Origin: Marisa cornuarietis
Lineage: Eukaryota; Mollusca; Gastropoda; Architaenioglossa; Ampullariidae
NCBI GenBank assembly: GCA_004794655.1
Contig: SMMW01000001.1
Span: 6,171,501 to 6,235,500, forward strand
Direction: 5' to 3'
Length of the DNA: 64,000 nucleotides
The position numbers and the translations under genes were made by a program. The notes under the pieces were generated by a model. That model had not been told where the DNA came from. It worked only from the letters and a program-made list of their open reading frames with translations, and made no database searches. Numbering within the stretch: the stretch's first letter is position 1; every line of letters starts with the position of its first letter. Positions 21,941-34,325 of the stretch are shown piece after piece.

Positions 21941-22480
21941 CATCCAAAAGGATCTGCGAAAGGAGATCGAGACCACAGCCTTACTCAGACCGCAAATTCA
22001 GCGCAAAGGCCTGTAGCCGCCATGGCAAATCGCTACTGGCTTCCGGTACAGGCAAAAAGCGTTGCCTTCCTAATGTCTTAGTGATGTAAGCACGAGAGTC
22101 ACGGCTGGTTTTCTTTATTCCTACGTGTCGTATGAGTATAACTTTGACTTTTAAAAGTAGTCTATCAGTTAATGTGAAGAAGAAGGTTCGACTTTTTTTT
22201 TAGTATTTTCTAAAGTTACTATTTGTATAATGTAGACATGTAATCTTCAAAACAGTGTACAGTTCACTGGAACACGAGCATTGTCGTGATTTTGTATGTG
22301 AACTTTTGCAAAGCGTAGCTGGTAGCAGTCTGTGATCGAGACACTTGCTGGAAAAGAAAGTACAGGAGAGGGGACGCAACCGCGCATCAGAACAGGTGAT
22401 CATCGACTCTTTAGAGGTCCATGTATACTGTGCAAAATTCTTCTTAACATTCATTTTTCTTGGTGATTCCAAGATTACGG

Positions 22481-22550
22481 CATGCACAGTAAATCTCCCC
22501 TTCAGCTCAGGGTTATTGCATTTCTTTCAGCACTTGATGGGTGCAGATAA
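22481..22550 (+). repeat. Dispersed repeat, copy 1
   Basis: The stretch from cacagtaaat through tcagggttattgcatttct to cagcacttga matches 26738-26805 with about one mismatch per five bases. Neither copy looks coding. The family is unknown. Confidence 0.5.
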
Positions 22551-23784
22551 TATTGTTAAGTCGTTGAAGTTAATCCCAAACCATTACAGACACAGCTTTA
22601 TTCCTCGTAACTAATTACTTGTTTAGGTCTCCTTCGTTAGAGTTTAATTTGTCCTTCAGATATTTGTTAGTTTTACATTTTTCATGAAAAACGTTAAATT
22701 TAGTGAGCAAGTAAAAGAAAAAGAAAAGCTACATATATTCATCTTATTTACACGGTGTATAAGGCGAAATGGCGAGTGGGAAAAATCAAGGGACGTAACC
22801 AAAATGCGGCAAAAAATATTTCGTCAGAAAGGAGTAGCCTCCCTTATGTATACAGCCTCGCTGACCTTTCCCTTCGCATTTCCATCTTGCTTTGCATGCA
22901 TGACTTGATTTCTGTTCCTTTGTTTCATCTTATTTTACGTCCCTGTATCTTATTCGGTGAATCGAACAGTTTTAGGATCTTCGTTTCTCTAAATGAAAGA
23001 AACAGGATCCTTTAGATGTGAGTTTTGCAGATATTAATCCCCAAATTAATAAAAGGAGAATGGTTTATAAAAATGTATCGATAAGGAGCGACATAAAAAG
23101 GATATTAATAACCATAAAAAAGACCGAAATGTGTACTCGCAGTGAACCAAACTCGTTTACACTCATTTTACAGTCATAGCTGTGCCAGGAAGCCAGTCCC
23201 TATTTCGTGGTCATTACTAATGACAACAGCAGGTTCTGAATCATTGGCCTGATGACGACAGCAGACACCGATCACATCGATCATCAGTCAATTGATTTAG
23301 TCACCGCAGGCTTCGATGTGGGAGAGCGAGGTAGGGTATTAAGACCCAACACACACACACACACACTGAGAGGAGGGCTTCCAAGGTGCGTGTGGAGAAA
23401 TGGTCAGGTGGGGGTGGGGGATGACAATAATTCACGTCTTTAGCCCTGGGCAGCTTTATGTATCGGACGAGCGCGGTTCCAAAGTAGCTGACTCATCTTG
23501 AGCTGTACAGGTGGCGCTATTGTATGAAGTAAGATCGTAACCTCTGTTCAAGACAAATGTCTGGGGAAGTGTTCGGAGCGGGAAGTGTTAAGATGGGCAT
23601 CTCGCCAACACTTCGTATCTTTGCGTCTCTTCCCACGGTGTGCCGAACTTAGTATACCTTTCTGGCGAGCCTCCCAGTACTTGGCCAGTGTACTTTGTAC
23701 GTCGTGGTAGCGAAGATCCCAGTGCGGAAGGGGGTTGGGGGATGGAGGAACTGGCGTTTTTCGCTGAACAAGCGGGTAAGGATT

Positions 23785-23925
23785 TATCACGGCAAGGCAG
23801 CCGGCCCTGTAAACAGCTGCCACATGCAGATAAATAACAGTTTTGCCAGACACGAGATGTGGACCCAGGACCGTCAATTCTCAATGTATGGGTAAAAAAC
23901 GTACGTTGCATGACCGGACCGCCCG
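23785..23925 (+). repeat. SINE-like repeat, 'TATCACGGC' family, copy 1
   Basis: From ttatcacggcaaggcagcc through gccctgtaaacag to aataacag it closely matches 63049-63115, and its first part also matches 32224-32262. On -, its right end reads like a tRNA-derived head (ggtccggtcatgc...gtcctgggtccac). I therefore take it as a SINE on -. Confidence 0.5.
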
Positions 23926-25049
23926 AAGCATCCCACTGCCTCGAGAACTTGGCCGCTGAGGTCGATGGGCAAGTAAAATGAAGCACGTCTAGCTAGTCCG
24001 ATTATTTTCTTTTAAATTAAAATTCAGTCATTGGTGATCATAGAAAAAATACGTATGCAGCGTCAGGTATTTGAGCAGACGCCTTCAGCATCATCATGGC
24101 GGAGCACTGCGTGCCGATGAAGTCTTCTTGTAATTACTTCTTGTAACTAGGTGCGCCAAAGATACGCGCAGAAATGTGTCATGTTTGGTACTTCTTCTTA
24201 TACTTTTTACATAGTACAGTTTAAATCGTTTTATTTTAGTAGTTTGACAGTTGATAAAAATGTACATGTAATTAGTATCTGTCACTCTATCTCATTCAAA
24301 GAATGACTTCTTAACAATTATTTTTGGGCAGTTGAAAATCCTATTTTACCTTCCTCTTTAGCATCTCTCACTCATCATTTAATTAATAAAGCAATGACAT
24401 GTGTTTAAGAACATGGCGACAAACTTTAAAAGTAATTTGACTTTTGTGTTAAACTTTTTTCGTTTTTTGTTTTGTTTTGTTTTGTTTTTGCCCACTCTAT
24501 GAAACCGTACTTCTCAGTAATTTATTTATTACAATCGTGCAAAGGTCGTGCGTTAAGTCATTTTCATCAAGACTTTGAAGGTTCTTACGCGCTGAACTTT
24601 AAGAATGCGCTCTACACCAAATGTGTATAATGTATAATGAATAGTATAATGATCAAATGTCCGCGTAATCACATTTTATAGAAAAAAATCTCTGAAATTA
24701 AAAGGTAATGTAGATACAGATGAAGCTAAAACTTGAGGTGTCCAATCGTCTGCTGCGAATTTTCACGACCTCGATCGTTAATCACATTTTCCTTTGGTCT
24801 ATTAAGAAAATTTAAAGGAAATAAGGCTGAGAACTTGAAACTGAGGTTGCATGTATTTTGCTGACAAAGTTTCACGACAGTTAATTTGGTAATAAGCACA
24901 TACTGACGTTGTTCAGATACTGCACACGTACAGCGCACAGCGCACATGTAAACCGGAAGAAGTCCAACCCTTTAATTGGGGTGAAGGTCACACGCATGCA
25001 CAGTTTTCCAAAATCGTCCATAGATCTCGTATATTTGTGTGCTGTACCA

Positions 25050-25220
25050 TGAATTCGCTCATTAGCGCAATAGATAAAACCCTATCTCTGTACCTCTGCA
25101 GTGAAAATTCTTCTGGTCCAGGGTTCAGATCCCCCCGACAGCCCATTATCCTCTCTATATGCGACTTTTTTTTTTCAAGAACTGGTCGTCAGGATTTTTT
25201 TCCAAGAACTCCAGTTTTTT
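25050..25220 (+). repeat. tRNA-derived SINE, copy with B-box at 25122-25132
   Basis: The 11-base ggttcagatcc at 25122-25132 is close to the RNA polymerase III B-box consensus. The downstream body (cagcccattatcctctctatatgcgac) resembles that at 28771-28800. It ends in a long T-rich stretch. I see no intact A-box. Confidence 0.45.
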
Positions 25221-26731
25221 TCTTCCGCGATAACCAATCAGATTTCCACTCTTACCTTTCGTACTGTGTTCTTCTGGCGAACTGAATCCATAACGGATTT
25301 TAAGAACAAACAAGCCAACAAACAAAACAACAAAAACAAAACTGTTAAGCTGTTACTGTGGGCGCTGGCCTGTGGTGGTGGACAGATCACGTACCACCGA
25401 GTGGCACCATGCCAGACACCGCCGCGTGGGACTACAGGAGCATCAACTCTTGGGCCCTGGAGGTCAAAGATTCATGCCTTGCTTGAAAAAATAAAAATCG
25501 TTATTCGTAGGCGCTGGTGTTTACTTCGGCTATTAGTCTGGCATGGCGTCTGGTGCCCCACGATGTGACAGTTTAGAGGACAGAGAGAGAGAGAGACGGT
25601 CGAAAGTTTTCACATAAGACATTCTGACGCATTTTCTTATCTATATGGAAAAATAAGCAACGGATAGAACATAATATCTATTTAATCTCTAGGCAACACA
25701 TCACATTGGAAAATGATAAGTCTCAGTTTATGAGAAAATATCGTTTGACCTGATGGACTAGACGACCTGATCATAGTGAGCAAATCCAACCTCCCACACG
25801 TGTATTTCCACACGCGAGGGCCGGGACATGTAAATGACAGATGCCGAGCATTGTTCTATAGTCACGTACACCACTCTATCATACATCCTTGTGCAACAAA
25901 AGTTTCTTCCCTTAAAATGCAAATATACACAGCCGTGAGAGGGTCAAGTAGCAGCACAGTTCCACATTGAGTAATGAGCGTTGTTATTGTTCTCAATGAT
26001 GCTTGTTGAGAGGCGTGTTATTAAAACAACAACAACAACAGCATTGCATCAAGAATCACTGCTGTAGCATCAAAATCGAACAACGATGAGATGATAAGGT
26101 ACAATGAAATCAGGAGGTCATGACCTCTTGAGTTGCAGACAGAATGAGAATGAGATGATAACAGGGTACGGTCCTCTAACATGTATAGCTCACTGATAAC
26201 GGACGGAATGTGAAGCAGAGGCCGTTGTGAAAGACGAGGGCGTTTCATTAGTTCAAGACACCGTTTTTTTTATCAAATACCTAAAAAAAAAAGAACTAGC
26301 TAAGGAATACTTTCAGCTTGGATCTTATGGCGCAAAACTATCCACCAATACTCCCTGAACCACTTTCTTGACCAAAGTACAATAGAGTGCCATCCATTGA
26401 CGCAAAGGTTTTGGAAGAACAAGGCAATGCTGTGTCAACAAAAAAGGAAGTTAATGTTGGAAATATGATTGTAGGAAGACTAACAAGCAATAAATATTGG
26501 TTTTCATTTCAGACGGAAAATCTGTCAAGACTCATGTAAGGAACCGACTGTAATGATGTCTGCTGGTCCAGTAATATCAAGAATACAGATTCACTGCACA
26601 GCTCCGTCTCCTTAACACGGAAATACTATGATGTGGTGACGAGGTTCGCTCGGATACTAACCGATTGTTTGATCAATGTGAATTTTAGGGAGGGGTTGAA
26701 GGTGATCGCGTGAGAAATGACGTGTAGATTG

Positions 26732-26805
26732 CGACATACACAGTAAGTCATCCCTCCAGCCCAGGGTTATTGGATTTCTCACAGCACTTGAAGGATGTGG
26801 GGTGA
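26732..26805 (+). repeat. Dispersed repeat, copy 2
   Basis: Counterpart of 22481-22550, sharing cacagtaa...ccagggttattggatttctcacagcacttgaagg. The two copies are 4.25 kb apart in the same orientation, so either a segmental duplication or independent insertions could explain them. Confidence 0.5.
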
Positions 26806-28018
26806 TATATCGCAAGTCATTACAAGTTCAATGGCAAGATCAGGCTAGGCTCAGACACTAGGAGTTTTTCGAAAACCGAAGTCATCCCCCCTCCTCTCTT
26901 CCCGACAAGCGTGTGCGTGAAGCTAACATATCTGTAAATCTCGGTCAGCGTTGTCTGTCCGTACTGGAGTGGGGTAGGTCATGATAGTCGCGTGTCCTGT
27001 ACATACGACGCATCAGGCGATAGATGACATGGCGCACTTCACACTTGTTCCGGTTAGCGGAAGCTGACAGCTTTATCACACGATCCCTTCCTCTTAGCGT
27101 ACACACAGTCTACTCACTCTAGTCAATTTTTTTGTGTGCGGACGGGGGGAGGGGGGTAGGGCGGGTTTGTGAAAGGGGTGAGCGGATGAGAACATTTACT
27201 GTGCGAAGTGAAAGTCGTTTACTACTACAAACTTCCCACCACCACTCCCACTTAATGTCTCCTGTCGTTGAACTACTGAATGAATGAATGTGTAGTGACA
27301 ATGACTGGCGAGGCGTAGTTAGCAGGGTGTGACGTCATCAAACATGAGAAATCCTTCAGGGACCCACGGCCTGTCGCTCACCTGTGAGATCAATACAAGT
27401 TACCATTTTCGTTCTGTTCCATCCTTTTGCATCATGGCTAGTAGGAGATGTTTTTGGAAAGAGAAGCATGGTTGAATGGGAAGAACAGTATTAGCATGCC
27501 TCTTGCCTTGAACAGACAGGGAGAGGTAGCATGAGATGTTTTCGACTGGTAACAAAACAGTGATTCTTAAAATAAACTGAACAAATAAGTAGTCATGTTT
27601 TACATCACGACATAGTCACCTCAGGATGATAGTTTAGCATCTTGAAAACGCAGTTCAAATCTGGCCACCATCAAAGTAGGGCCATGACTATTGTCACCAC
27701 GAGTCCCACGTAACAGACGGAGGACGTAGTAGTTTGTCACGGCGGGGCAAGAGTGGCCTCCAATCTATTGGTTTAAGGAGGAGCAGCTCACCAGCCGCAA
27801 CAAATCCATCATCGACTTAGATCCGTATTTGTGTCCCTTGAAGCAGTCTGTGACCACTTAGTTAAGATTAGTCCCACTTTATTCAAACTGCACCCACGTT
27901 GAGTAACTTGTTTTCGAGGTAAACCTTGACTCCGACCATACGGTAGACAGCACGGAAGACTCCGGGACCACGGAAATTCTCTCAGTTCAATCCAATCACG
28001 GGATGCATTATAGTCTTG

Positions 28019-28609
28019 TCACACGATGACACAGGCGCAGTGACAGCCGTCGTCGCCGGAGTGGGTTCTGAGCACGGCGTCGATGGCGGCCTCCTTCAAG
28101 CGGATGATGCCCGCTTCTGTCAGGGCCGAGCACTCCACGTAGCAGTCGGCACCCATTCGGCCGGCGGCTACCAGCCCGTCCTTGGTGGACACGCACTGGG
28201 CGCTGGGCCTGCGCTGGGCGCATTTGGGGTCGTCGCGCAGGTCGATGTGGGTGCCCACCAGGATGAAGGGCACGTGTGGAGCGTGCACGCGCACCTCCCG
28301 AAGCCACGAGTCCATAGCGTGCTTGAGGGAGGCCGGCTGGACGACGGAGAAGCAGATCAGAAAGACATCGCAGTTGAGGTAGGCCAGCGTCCGTAGGCGG
28401 TCAAACTCTTCCTGCACCAAGAAAAAAAATCCCACTTTAAATAAAAGCCTTTGATCACTTGCATCAGCAAGAGAAACTTATGTAAACTGCACACCATCAT
28501 TATTACTCACACCCAAATCTATAACGGCATCACACATAAGCTTGTGTGAAAACTGCGTCAACTACGTTTTCCCACAGAGGTAGTAAGTGATTTTATGATA
28601 CACACATTA

Positions 28610-28658
<49 letters not shown>

Positions 28659-31280
28659 CGAGAGAGAGAGAGAGTTATATGTCAAATCAAGTTTTCCTTG
28701 GTGCGCAGGGGCTGAAACGGTGGGATGAGAATCGTGGATCTTGACGTCCAAGGTTCAGATCCGGCGTCAGGACCCACTATTCTCTCTGTTTGTGCCACAT
28801 GTCTTTCTTTCAGGGCTGAACGTAATGGTACCCGGGTTCCCCCCATTCATCCACACTATTAATACCCCCCCCCCAAAAAAAAAAGGAAATAAAGTTGTTA
28901 AAAGTTATACGTTTTTCCAGACTCGATTAGAAACCTGACTGATTGTTACTGTACATTAAATTTAGCGCAATCTTAAGTAGACTACAATATGGACTCACCT
29001 GCCCCGCTGTATCGAAAATCCCCAGCACGTAAGATTTTCCGTCTATTGTTGTTGTCGCTGAAACATAATAAAGCACCATAAAGATAACAACCTCACCAAG
29101 CTTTCATAACGTTTAGGTTTGCGTTTGATCCCTATGGTAACTAAATACCTTTCTAGTGCCTGCCCTCCCACCCCGGTAGTTAGTGCCCCTCGCAGGAATG
29201 CCTAGTTTTAATACACACCATACACACCACGAGAACCTGATCACATTCCAAAGTGTCTGTTTTGAAAAGGCCGCAAGGTTTCAACCATTGGAACTAATGA
29301 GACAAATCTTTACAAGCATTCCTTTCCGGTTCCGATGACCTGCTTTGTGAGGAAGTGCAAGTACAGCACGTACAAAACGACCCCACCCATGCCTGAGGAG
29401 TGGAGGATGGAAGGGGAGAGAGAGAGAGAGCGAGAGAAACAGCAGATGGCGCCGACCTGAGATCCCAGAGTAAGACACCCCTCCCACCCTACCCCTTTAC
29501 CCGTCCCCCCTTCCCGGCTGGAGGCTGCTAGCAGACAAGACAGAAGCGTGAGCCGCGGTGTGAACATTCTCCCGCCGTGACCCGGCCTAGCCTTGTGCCC
29601 CGCCGGCACCTCGCGAGAGGCGAGATGCCTTTTCCAGATGTGATCTTGCCAGCAGTTTCGCGCATGTCTTGCCAGATTCCGTCGACGTAGACTGCTTGCT
29701 CCCAGAGCACGCGTGGGTGCCAGGATCACGAGTGTTTTGCAAGTTCACAGAACAACGTTCAAAACTTCCGACATTTTGATCGATGGACAGAGGCACGGAT
29801 GAACGAGTGAATGACTACATAAAACTACGTGTCCAAAGGCATGATTATTCGAGTTTCTTGAAGCGGAAGACTCTTCTGGCTTGTGTTTAGAGGCAGAAGT
29901 TTATCTGTGTGTGTGGGGGGGGGGGGGGTGAGAGGGATATTTCCTTTGGGGAGGGGGAGGAATAGTGTGTGTGCTTGTCTTGCTTTACTTTGAACCACAA
30001 AATTGATGGCACTTGCAAGGTCCATTTCACACACAGGCACATCGTTCGATACTTCTGTTAATTAGCTTAACATGCAGCGCGCGGTGATCCATGGGACAAT
30101 CAGGCGTCATGACTGCATCGTCTGTACCAGCGGCTTTTGTCTCGACCGCACGGCGGCGATCGTGCGGTTACCATACCATGCATTTCCCACGTGTCTGCAC
30201 TTGAGGCATGCACGTGCACAGACCCCTCAATCTGGTACCTTCCCCTGCTCCCCTCACCCCCTACACCCCGCTTCCATGGGCGTCATTCAGGACAAACTGT
30301 TCTCAGCGAAAAATGTGATGACCATACTTTAACAGACACACAATTAAACGCACTTCTGAAATGTGACGAACGCGCTTTCACAGATATTCGTGTTTAAAGT
30401 AAAACGTGCTCACGAGTGACTTTTCTATTTCTGCAGATGCAAAGATTCCCAGGAAAGTGACATCAAATATCAAAGGGCAGGCATGGTAGTAGAAAATCTT
30501 CCTTGGCCTGACGAATATAGACGAAGGAACTTCTTCAAACATACACACAGGTACACTCTCTCCCCTTTCCATACACATACCCACTCACACACCAGCCTGA
30601 AAAAGTATCGGACCGCGATTTGGTCCCTTCATGGAACTCGAACCCTGTTTGATCCGCAATGAAAAGTGAAAACGCGATTCATCTTAGTATTATTATGAAG
30701 TTAGACAGTGGGGAGGGATGGTGGAGGCTAGACTAGTCCCCTCGTCATGAGCCAACATGGGATTAAACACAGCTCTGCTCTTTTCCTGGGTTTTCTGGGG
30801 AATTTTCCTTAGGATACATCACTTCAAACTGAAATGTTACAGGGGGTGGAGGTAAGAGATCGAAGTGATGATTAACCCTGACAAGTTGTGTTTCAGTCTG
30901 AACTTTCCGGAAGAAAAAACAACGGAGCCGAACAGAAAGAAAAAGAAAAACCAAACAAAAAAATATATAAGTTCAGCCACAGGATGCAACAGCCGTGAAG
31001 ATCTGTTATTGGCATCAAGCAACCAGCGAGCTGCCGACAACTGCGGCGACCCAGTGTGTGGGAAAGGATGCACTCAGAAAGAATTGGGAAGGCACTGGAT
31101 ACTGGGGTATCGCAAAGTTTAGCACCAGATACAGGTAGCCTGGCAATCTCACACGGCACCACCGACAGTAAATGCTTAGTTTTATATTTCAATGCCAGGA
31201 ATGCACTGAAAAACTTATTAATTAATTTAGAATTGTTGCTGAACAAACGATGTCCACAAATGTATTACATGCGCACACGT

Positions 31281-31342
<62 letters not shown>

Positions 31343-34169
31343 ACAGAAAGTTATTGATAACAATTATTGATAATAATTTTATGCATTCTGTTTGTTAAGT
31401 TCAGCGCAGCAAGAAAATTGTTTCCCACCTAGTTCTGCTGGCACTCGTAACAGCCCAGACATTTTTATTTTGTATCGATGCTAAATGTTGCCAAGTGTAG
31501 AAGTGTCAGCAAAGAGGACTGAGTCAATGATAGGTAGTCAGCCCATTCAGAGAGGAAAAAAACTTGCCTACAGCTGGGATCCAACCCTGCGATCCGCGGT
31601 GTCTCAGTGACACTTTTCCGTGCAAGTCTAGTGGGCGGTTTTCCGCTGCACCGCCGGACCATTGGAACCCCCAGTGAGGGAGGGACAGGGAGTGCACAGA
31701 AAAATGCAGATCAAGCTAAAAGCGGGGGAAGGTAGAAAACGGCAAGAAAAAAAGACAAGAGAGGAGTGGCTGTGTATCGCGTGATGTTCCTGGTGAGCCC
31801 AGGCGGAAGTGGCATCTTCCTGCAGAACTACGCCGCACAATGGTGTTTCTCGTGCGGGGCATTGAATGAGTGGTTCCACTCTAGCGATTTGTTCGCGTCG
31901 TTGCCGACTCCATTCTACGTTTAACCTGCAGGTCGCACTCACAAAAGTTAAAAACTACTCAGAATAGTGCATGTGCCATGTCCCTCGAAGTCCCCGTCTG
32001 TGTGCGTGTGGTGGAATGTTAGAGAAAAAAAGACTCCTTTATATGTGAAGTTTAATACTTGCGTTACCGAATGCCTGTCAAAGAATGGGAAAAAGTCAGC
32101 ACGAACGTTTTCTCTCTTTGTCTTCACAGAGATCTGCTTCACTCTGGTCGCCATGTATAAGACCAGGTCATCATAAGCTGTACCTACTTGTGCTAGTTGT
32201 GTAAGGTTGATTGTTTGTGTTTAGCGCCGTGTCAGTAACCAAGGCTATATCACGGCGAGAAAAGTAATTTTGCTTTAAAATGTTTAGGGGCTAGTTGTGC
32301 AAAGTGACAGACTGATAGCTAGGTGATCTGAGATCACATCCGAAAGTGTCATCAAAAGAAATCGACTGACAACTTGCCAAGTGGTTTAGTGTGAAACTCA
32401 ACAACTGTTCCCTTGCAAATTATTCGTTTATAGGCAAAGACACAGATGGATTCTGCGTGCATACGACGTAACGGCACCAGAAAAAGGTAAACTGTAGACT
32501 TCAAATTGGTATAAAAGCTTAAACTGACCACAGACTGACAGACGAACAAATATCAAGACAGCGACGGCCATGACAGGCCACAGATGGAGAGACAGATCGA
32601 TTGATTGGCAGACTGATTCATTTACGTTTTTCACACCTTGTAGGAGGTGGCAGCATTCTTTCAGTCAGTTTCACACTACCCATAATGTTCTCCACACTTG
32701 CCTTAATCGTATTCTTTCTTTTTTTAAAAATAAAAATCCTTATTTTCTGTGCTGCATGTCTCACAGGTCAAACCCAGCCCTCATCAATACGGAGGTTTGA
32801 TAGCTGGAGCCAGGTGGAAAGTGTACATGCCTCAGCATAAATCGATGGGTTTAACAACCTGGCCAGCATTCCTAAGCGATTCAGTCATCACAATATGGCC
32901 TTCAGCCAGCCTCCATTGCTTATATTTCGGAAATTTATTATATATCCGTCCCGCAGAATCCACCCCCTGATGCACTAAGGTTCTTCCTCTATAATAGATG
33001 TGTACTCGACAGCAATAGCCTTCGAGTCAATATTTAGCCTTCCAATGACAAGTGCTGTTGTACTTCTATGTGTATTACAAGTCAAACCCTCGAAAATTAA
33101 ATATATAATGAGCACTACAGCGAAGAGTAGAAATAAGGTTAGAGCATCTCTTTATAGCCACTCTGATTTTGTCGATATGATCGAGTTGCAGTCATTTTTT
33201 AAAAATCTGAATGACTAAAGTTTTGTGTCTCTTGTCTTCCAATGTAGATTTACAAAATTAGAAAAGATGGCCAAAGATTGTAGAGGTTGAGTAAGACTTC
33301 AAGACTTCTGTGTGTGTAGACAAGCTGAAGTAGTGTCTAGAGAAACACGTACAAGACAACCCTGCGTCTAGAGACTGCCCTGATCGGTCTAGAGAGCCAT
33401 GATTCATGTCAAAATGAAGCGCGACTGGGTGGAAGCGAGAGGTGCCTTTGCTGGCACATTGTGGCTGGACAAGGGCTGTTAAGCCCATGAGTCAGAAGAG
33501 ACTAAAGACAAAGAGTCCGGTTCCAGACTGACATCAGACAAAAGCCATCAAAGTCAGACAGCTATCTGCGAGCCAGTAAAGAGCGCACGACAAGAGAGAG
33601 AGAAAGGAAGCGAGCGAAAGTGTGTGAGAGAGAGAGAGAGTCCCACTGTGCTGTGCTACTTTTAGGGCACTGACACACATCAGTGGCACACATCTCCACG
33701 AGCCTAATTTTGCGGATTTTGCAATACATGGCGAGTCAGTCATCAAGGCGTTCACCAGTGGCTTAAATTTTGACAGCTCAGACGACTTGGCCTGCGAGAA
33801 GGCGATAGCTAATACAGCTGATCTTGCACATTAGCGCAAAGGAGGCCCGGAGCCAGAATGAAAGGAAAGGGAGGGAGTGTAGTCAGAGGACGAAAATAAA
33901 AGAAGAAGAAGAAAACAAGAGCGAGTACAACACGAAAGAGCACTCGACGTCTGACCTTGACGAAAAAAAAAAAAAGCAGACAGAAGCGATTACTCACCAG
34001 CGTAGTTGTCGAACATTGTCGGGCTGTAGTCGGACTGGAATCCGACAGCGGCAAGCCTTTTCGCCAGGCAAGTTTTGCCCACCATGGCGTCTCCCACCAA
34101 GATGCACTTGATGTTGCTTTTGTATGAGCTCTGATATCCACTGGACTTCTCTTCTTTGAACGAGTTCAT
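28019..34169 (-). CDS. Rho-family GTPase, divergent (three exons, complete)
   Basis: Exons 34169-33998 (172 nt), 29057-28999 (59 nt) and 28411-28019 (393 nt) join in frame: 207 residues. It is a membrane-associated molecular switch of the Rac/Cdc42/RhoJ side of the Rho family. Seen: P-loop GDAMVGKT (26-33), switch I SPTMFDNY (49-56), switch II DTAGQEEFDRLR (73-84), G4 GTHID (130-134), G5 ECSAL (170-174), C-terminal CAAX box CVIV with two more cysteines just before it. There is a 16-residue N-terminal extension compared with Rac. Odd: the normally invariant glycine at Rac/Ras position 12 is alanine (A28), the next residue is methionine, and the tail before CAAX is acidic or neutral, not polybasic. 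Introns at codons 57/58 and after residue 77 match the + strand Rho gene at 44132. The exact subfamily is not certain. Confidence 0.88.
28412..28998 (-). other. Intron 2 of the - strand Rho gene
   Basis: It holds a microsatellite (TG)n at 28611-28654 followed by GCGTGC and (GA)n at 28660-28673, read as CA and TC in the transcript. The SINE described at 28697-28884 lies next to it. Confidence 0.7.
28697..28884 (+). repeat. tRNA-derived SINE with A-rich tail
   Basis: A B-box-like ggttcagatcc at 28752-28762 is followed by a body shared with 25139-25165 (cccactattctctctgtttgtgcc) and a terminal C run plus A run (28866-28884). It is inserted antisense in the last intron of the Rho gene. The same family at 25050-25220 lacks the C run. 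Confidence 0.5.
31550..31661 (-). repeat. tRNA-derived SINE head
   Basis: On - this begins ggtccggcggtgcagcgg and carries ggttggatccc (complement of 31575-31585), a near-consensus RNA polymerase III B-box, about 75 bases downstream. The beginning resembles an A-box. The body continues to lower coordinates. It is a different sequence from the 25050/28697 family. Confidence 0.45.
32205..32262 (+). repeat. 'TATCACGGC' family repeat, partial copy
   Basis: tttagcgccgtgtcagtaaccaaggctatatcacggcga matches the start of the copy at 63014-63055 (ttacgccaaggcggcaactacagttatatcacggcaag). This is the third copy of this family in the window. Confidence 0.5.
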
Positions 34170-34172
34170 TCT

Positions 34173-34193
34173 TCACTCAAGAAAGGCGCGCAT
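34173..34193 (-). promoter_or_regulatory. Six-codon upstream ORF ending one codon before the Rho start
   Basis: An ATG at 34193 on - opens a six-codon frame whose TGA (34175-34173) is separated from the main ATG (34169) by a single AGA codon, in the same frame. If the transcript begins upstream, ribosomes would terminate and re-initiate here. Confidence 0.4.
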
Positions 34194-34276
34194 GAAGCTT
34201 TCTTGCTGAACCGTAGCAGACGACTCCGTATCGTTTCTAGTGTGGTTTGTGTTTGAGTCGGCCGCGTGCTGCGTGC

Positions 34277-34325
34277 AGCCTTTATGCGGGGTGATGTCTC
34301 ACGTGACCTCCCAAACAGCCAATCG
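34277..34325 (-). promoter_or_regulatory. Putative core promoter of the - strand Rho gene
   Basis: In transcript direction I see an inverted CCAAT box (complement of 34319-34323), a palindromic E-box tcacgtga (34299-34306) and a TATA-like GCATAAAGG (34279-34287), about 110-155 bases before the start codon. Order and spacing suit a classical promoter, but no transcription start is known. Confidence 0.4.

Larger units (their letters stand above)
21941..28018. other. Gene-poor spacer between the transposon/LINE region and the Rho gene
   Basis: I see repeats only (listed separately) in about 6 kb. Short ORFs occur throughout but show no splice context or protein-like composition. A tttatt at 27878-27883 reads AATAAA on -, 136 bases past the stop of the Rho gene, and is a candidate poly(A) signal. 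A (TTTTG)n run is at 24463-24488 and a CA run at 23348-23366. Confidence 0.5.
29058..33997 (-). other. Intron 1 of the - strand Rho gene
   Basis: 4.9 kb containing a G-rich run at 29916-29929, (GT)n at 31283-31341, a tRNA-type SINE head near 31550-31661 and a repeat piece at 32205-32262. I see no coding exon: ORFs at 29310-29729 and 29528-29796 on - lack splice support and family similarity. Confidence 0.55.

Noticed and set aside
28008..28396. ORFs on both strands overlapping the last Rho exon
   Set aside because: Shadow frames of a GC-rich coding exon whose true frame carries the Rho motifs.
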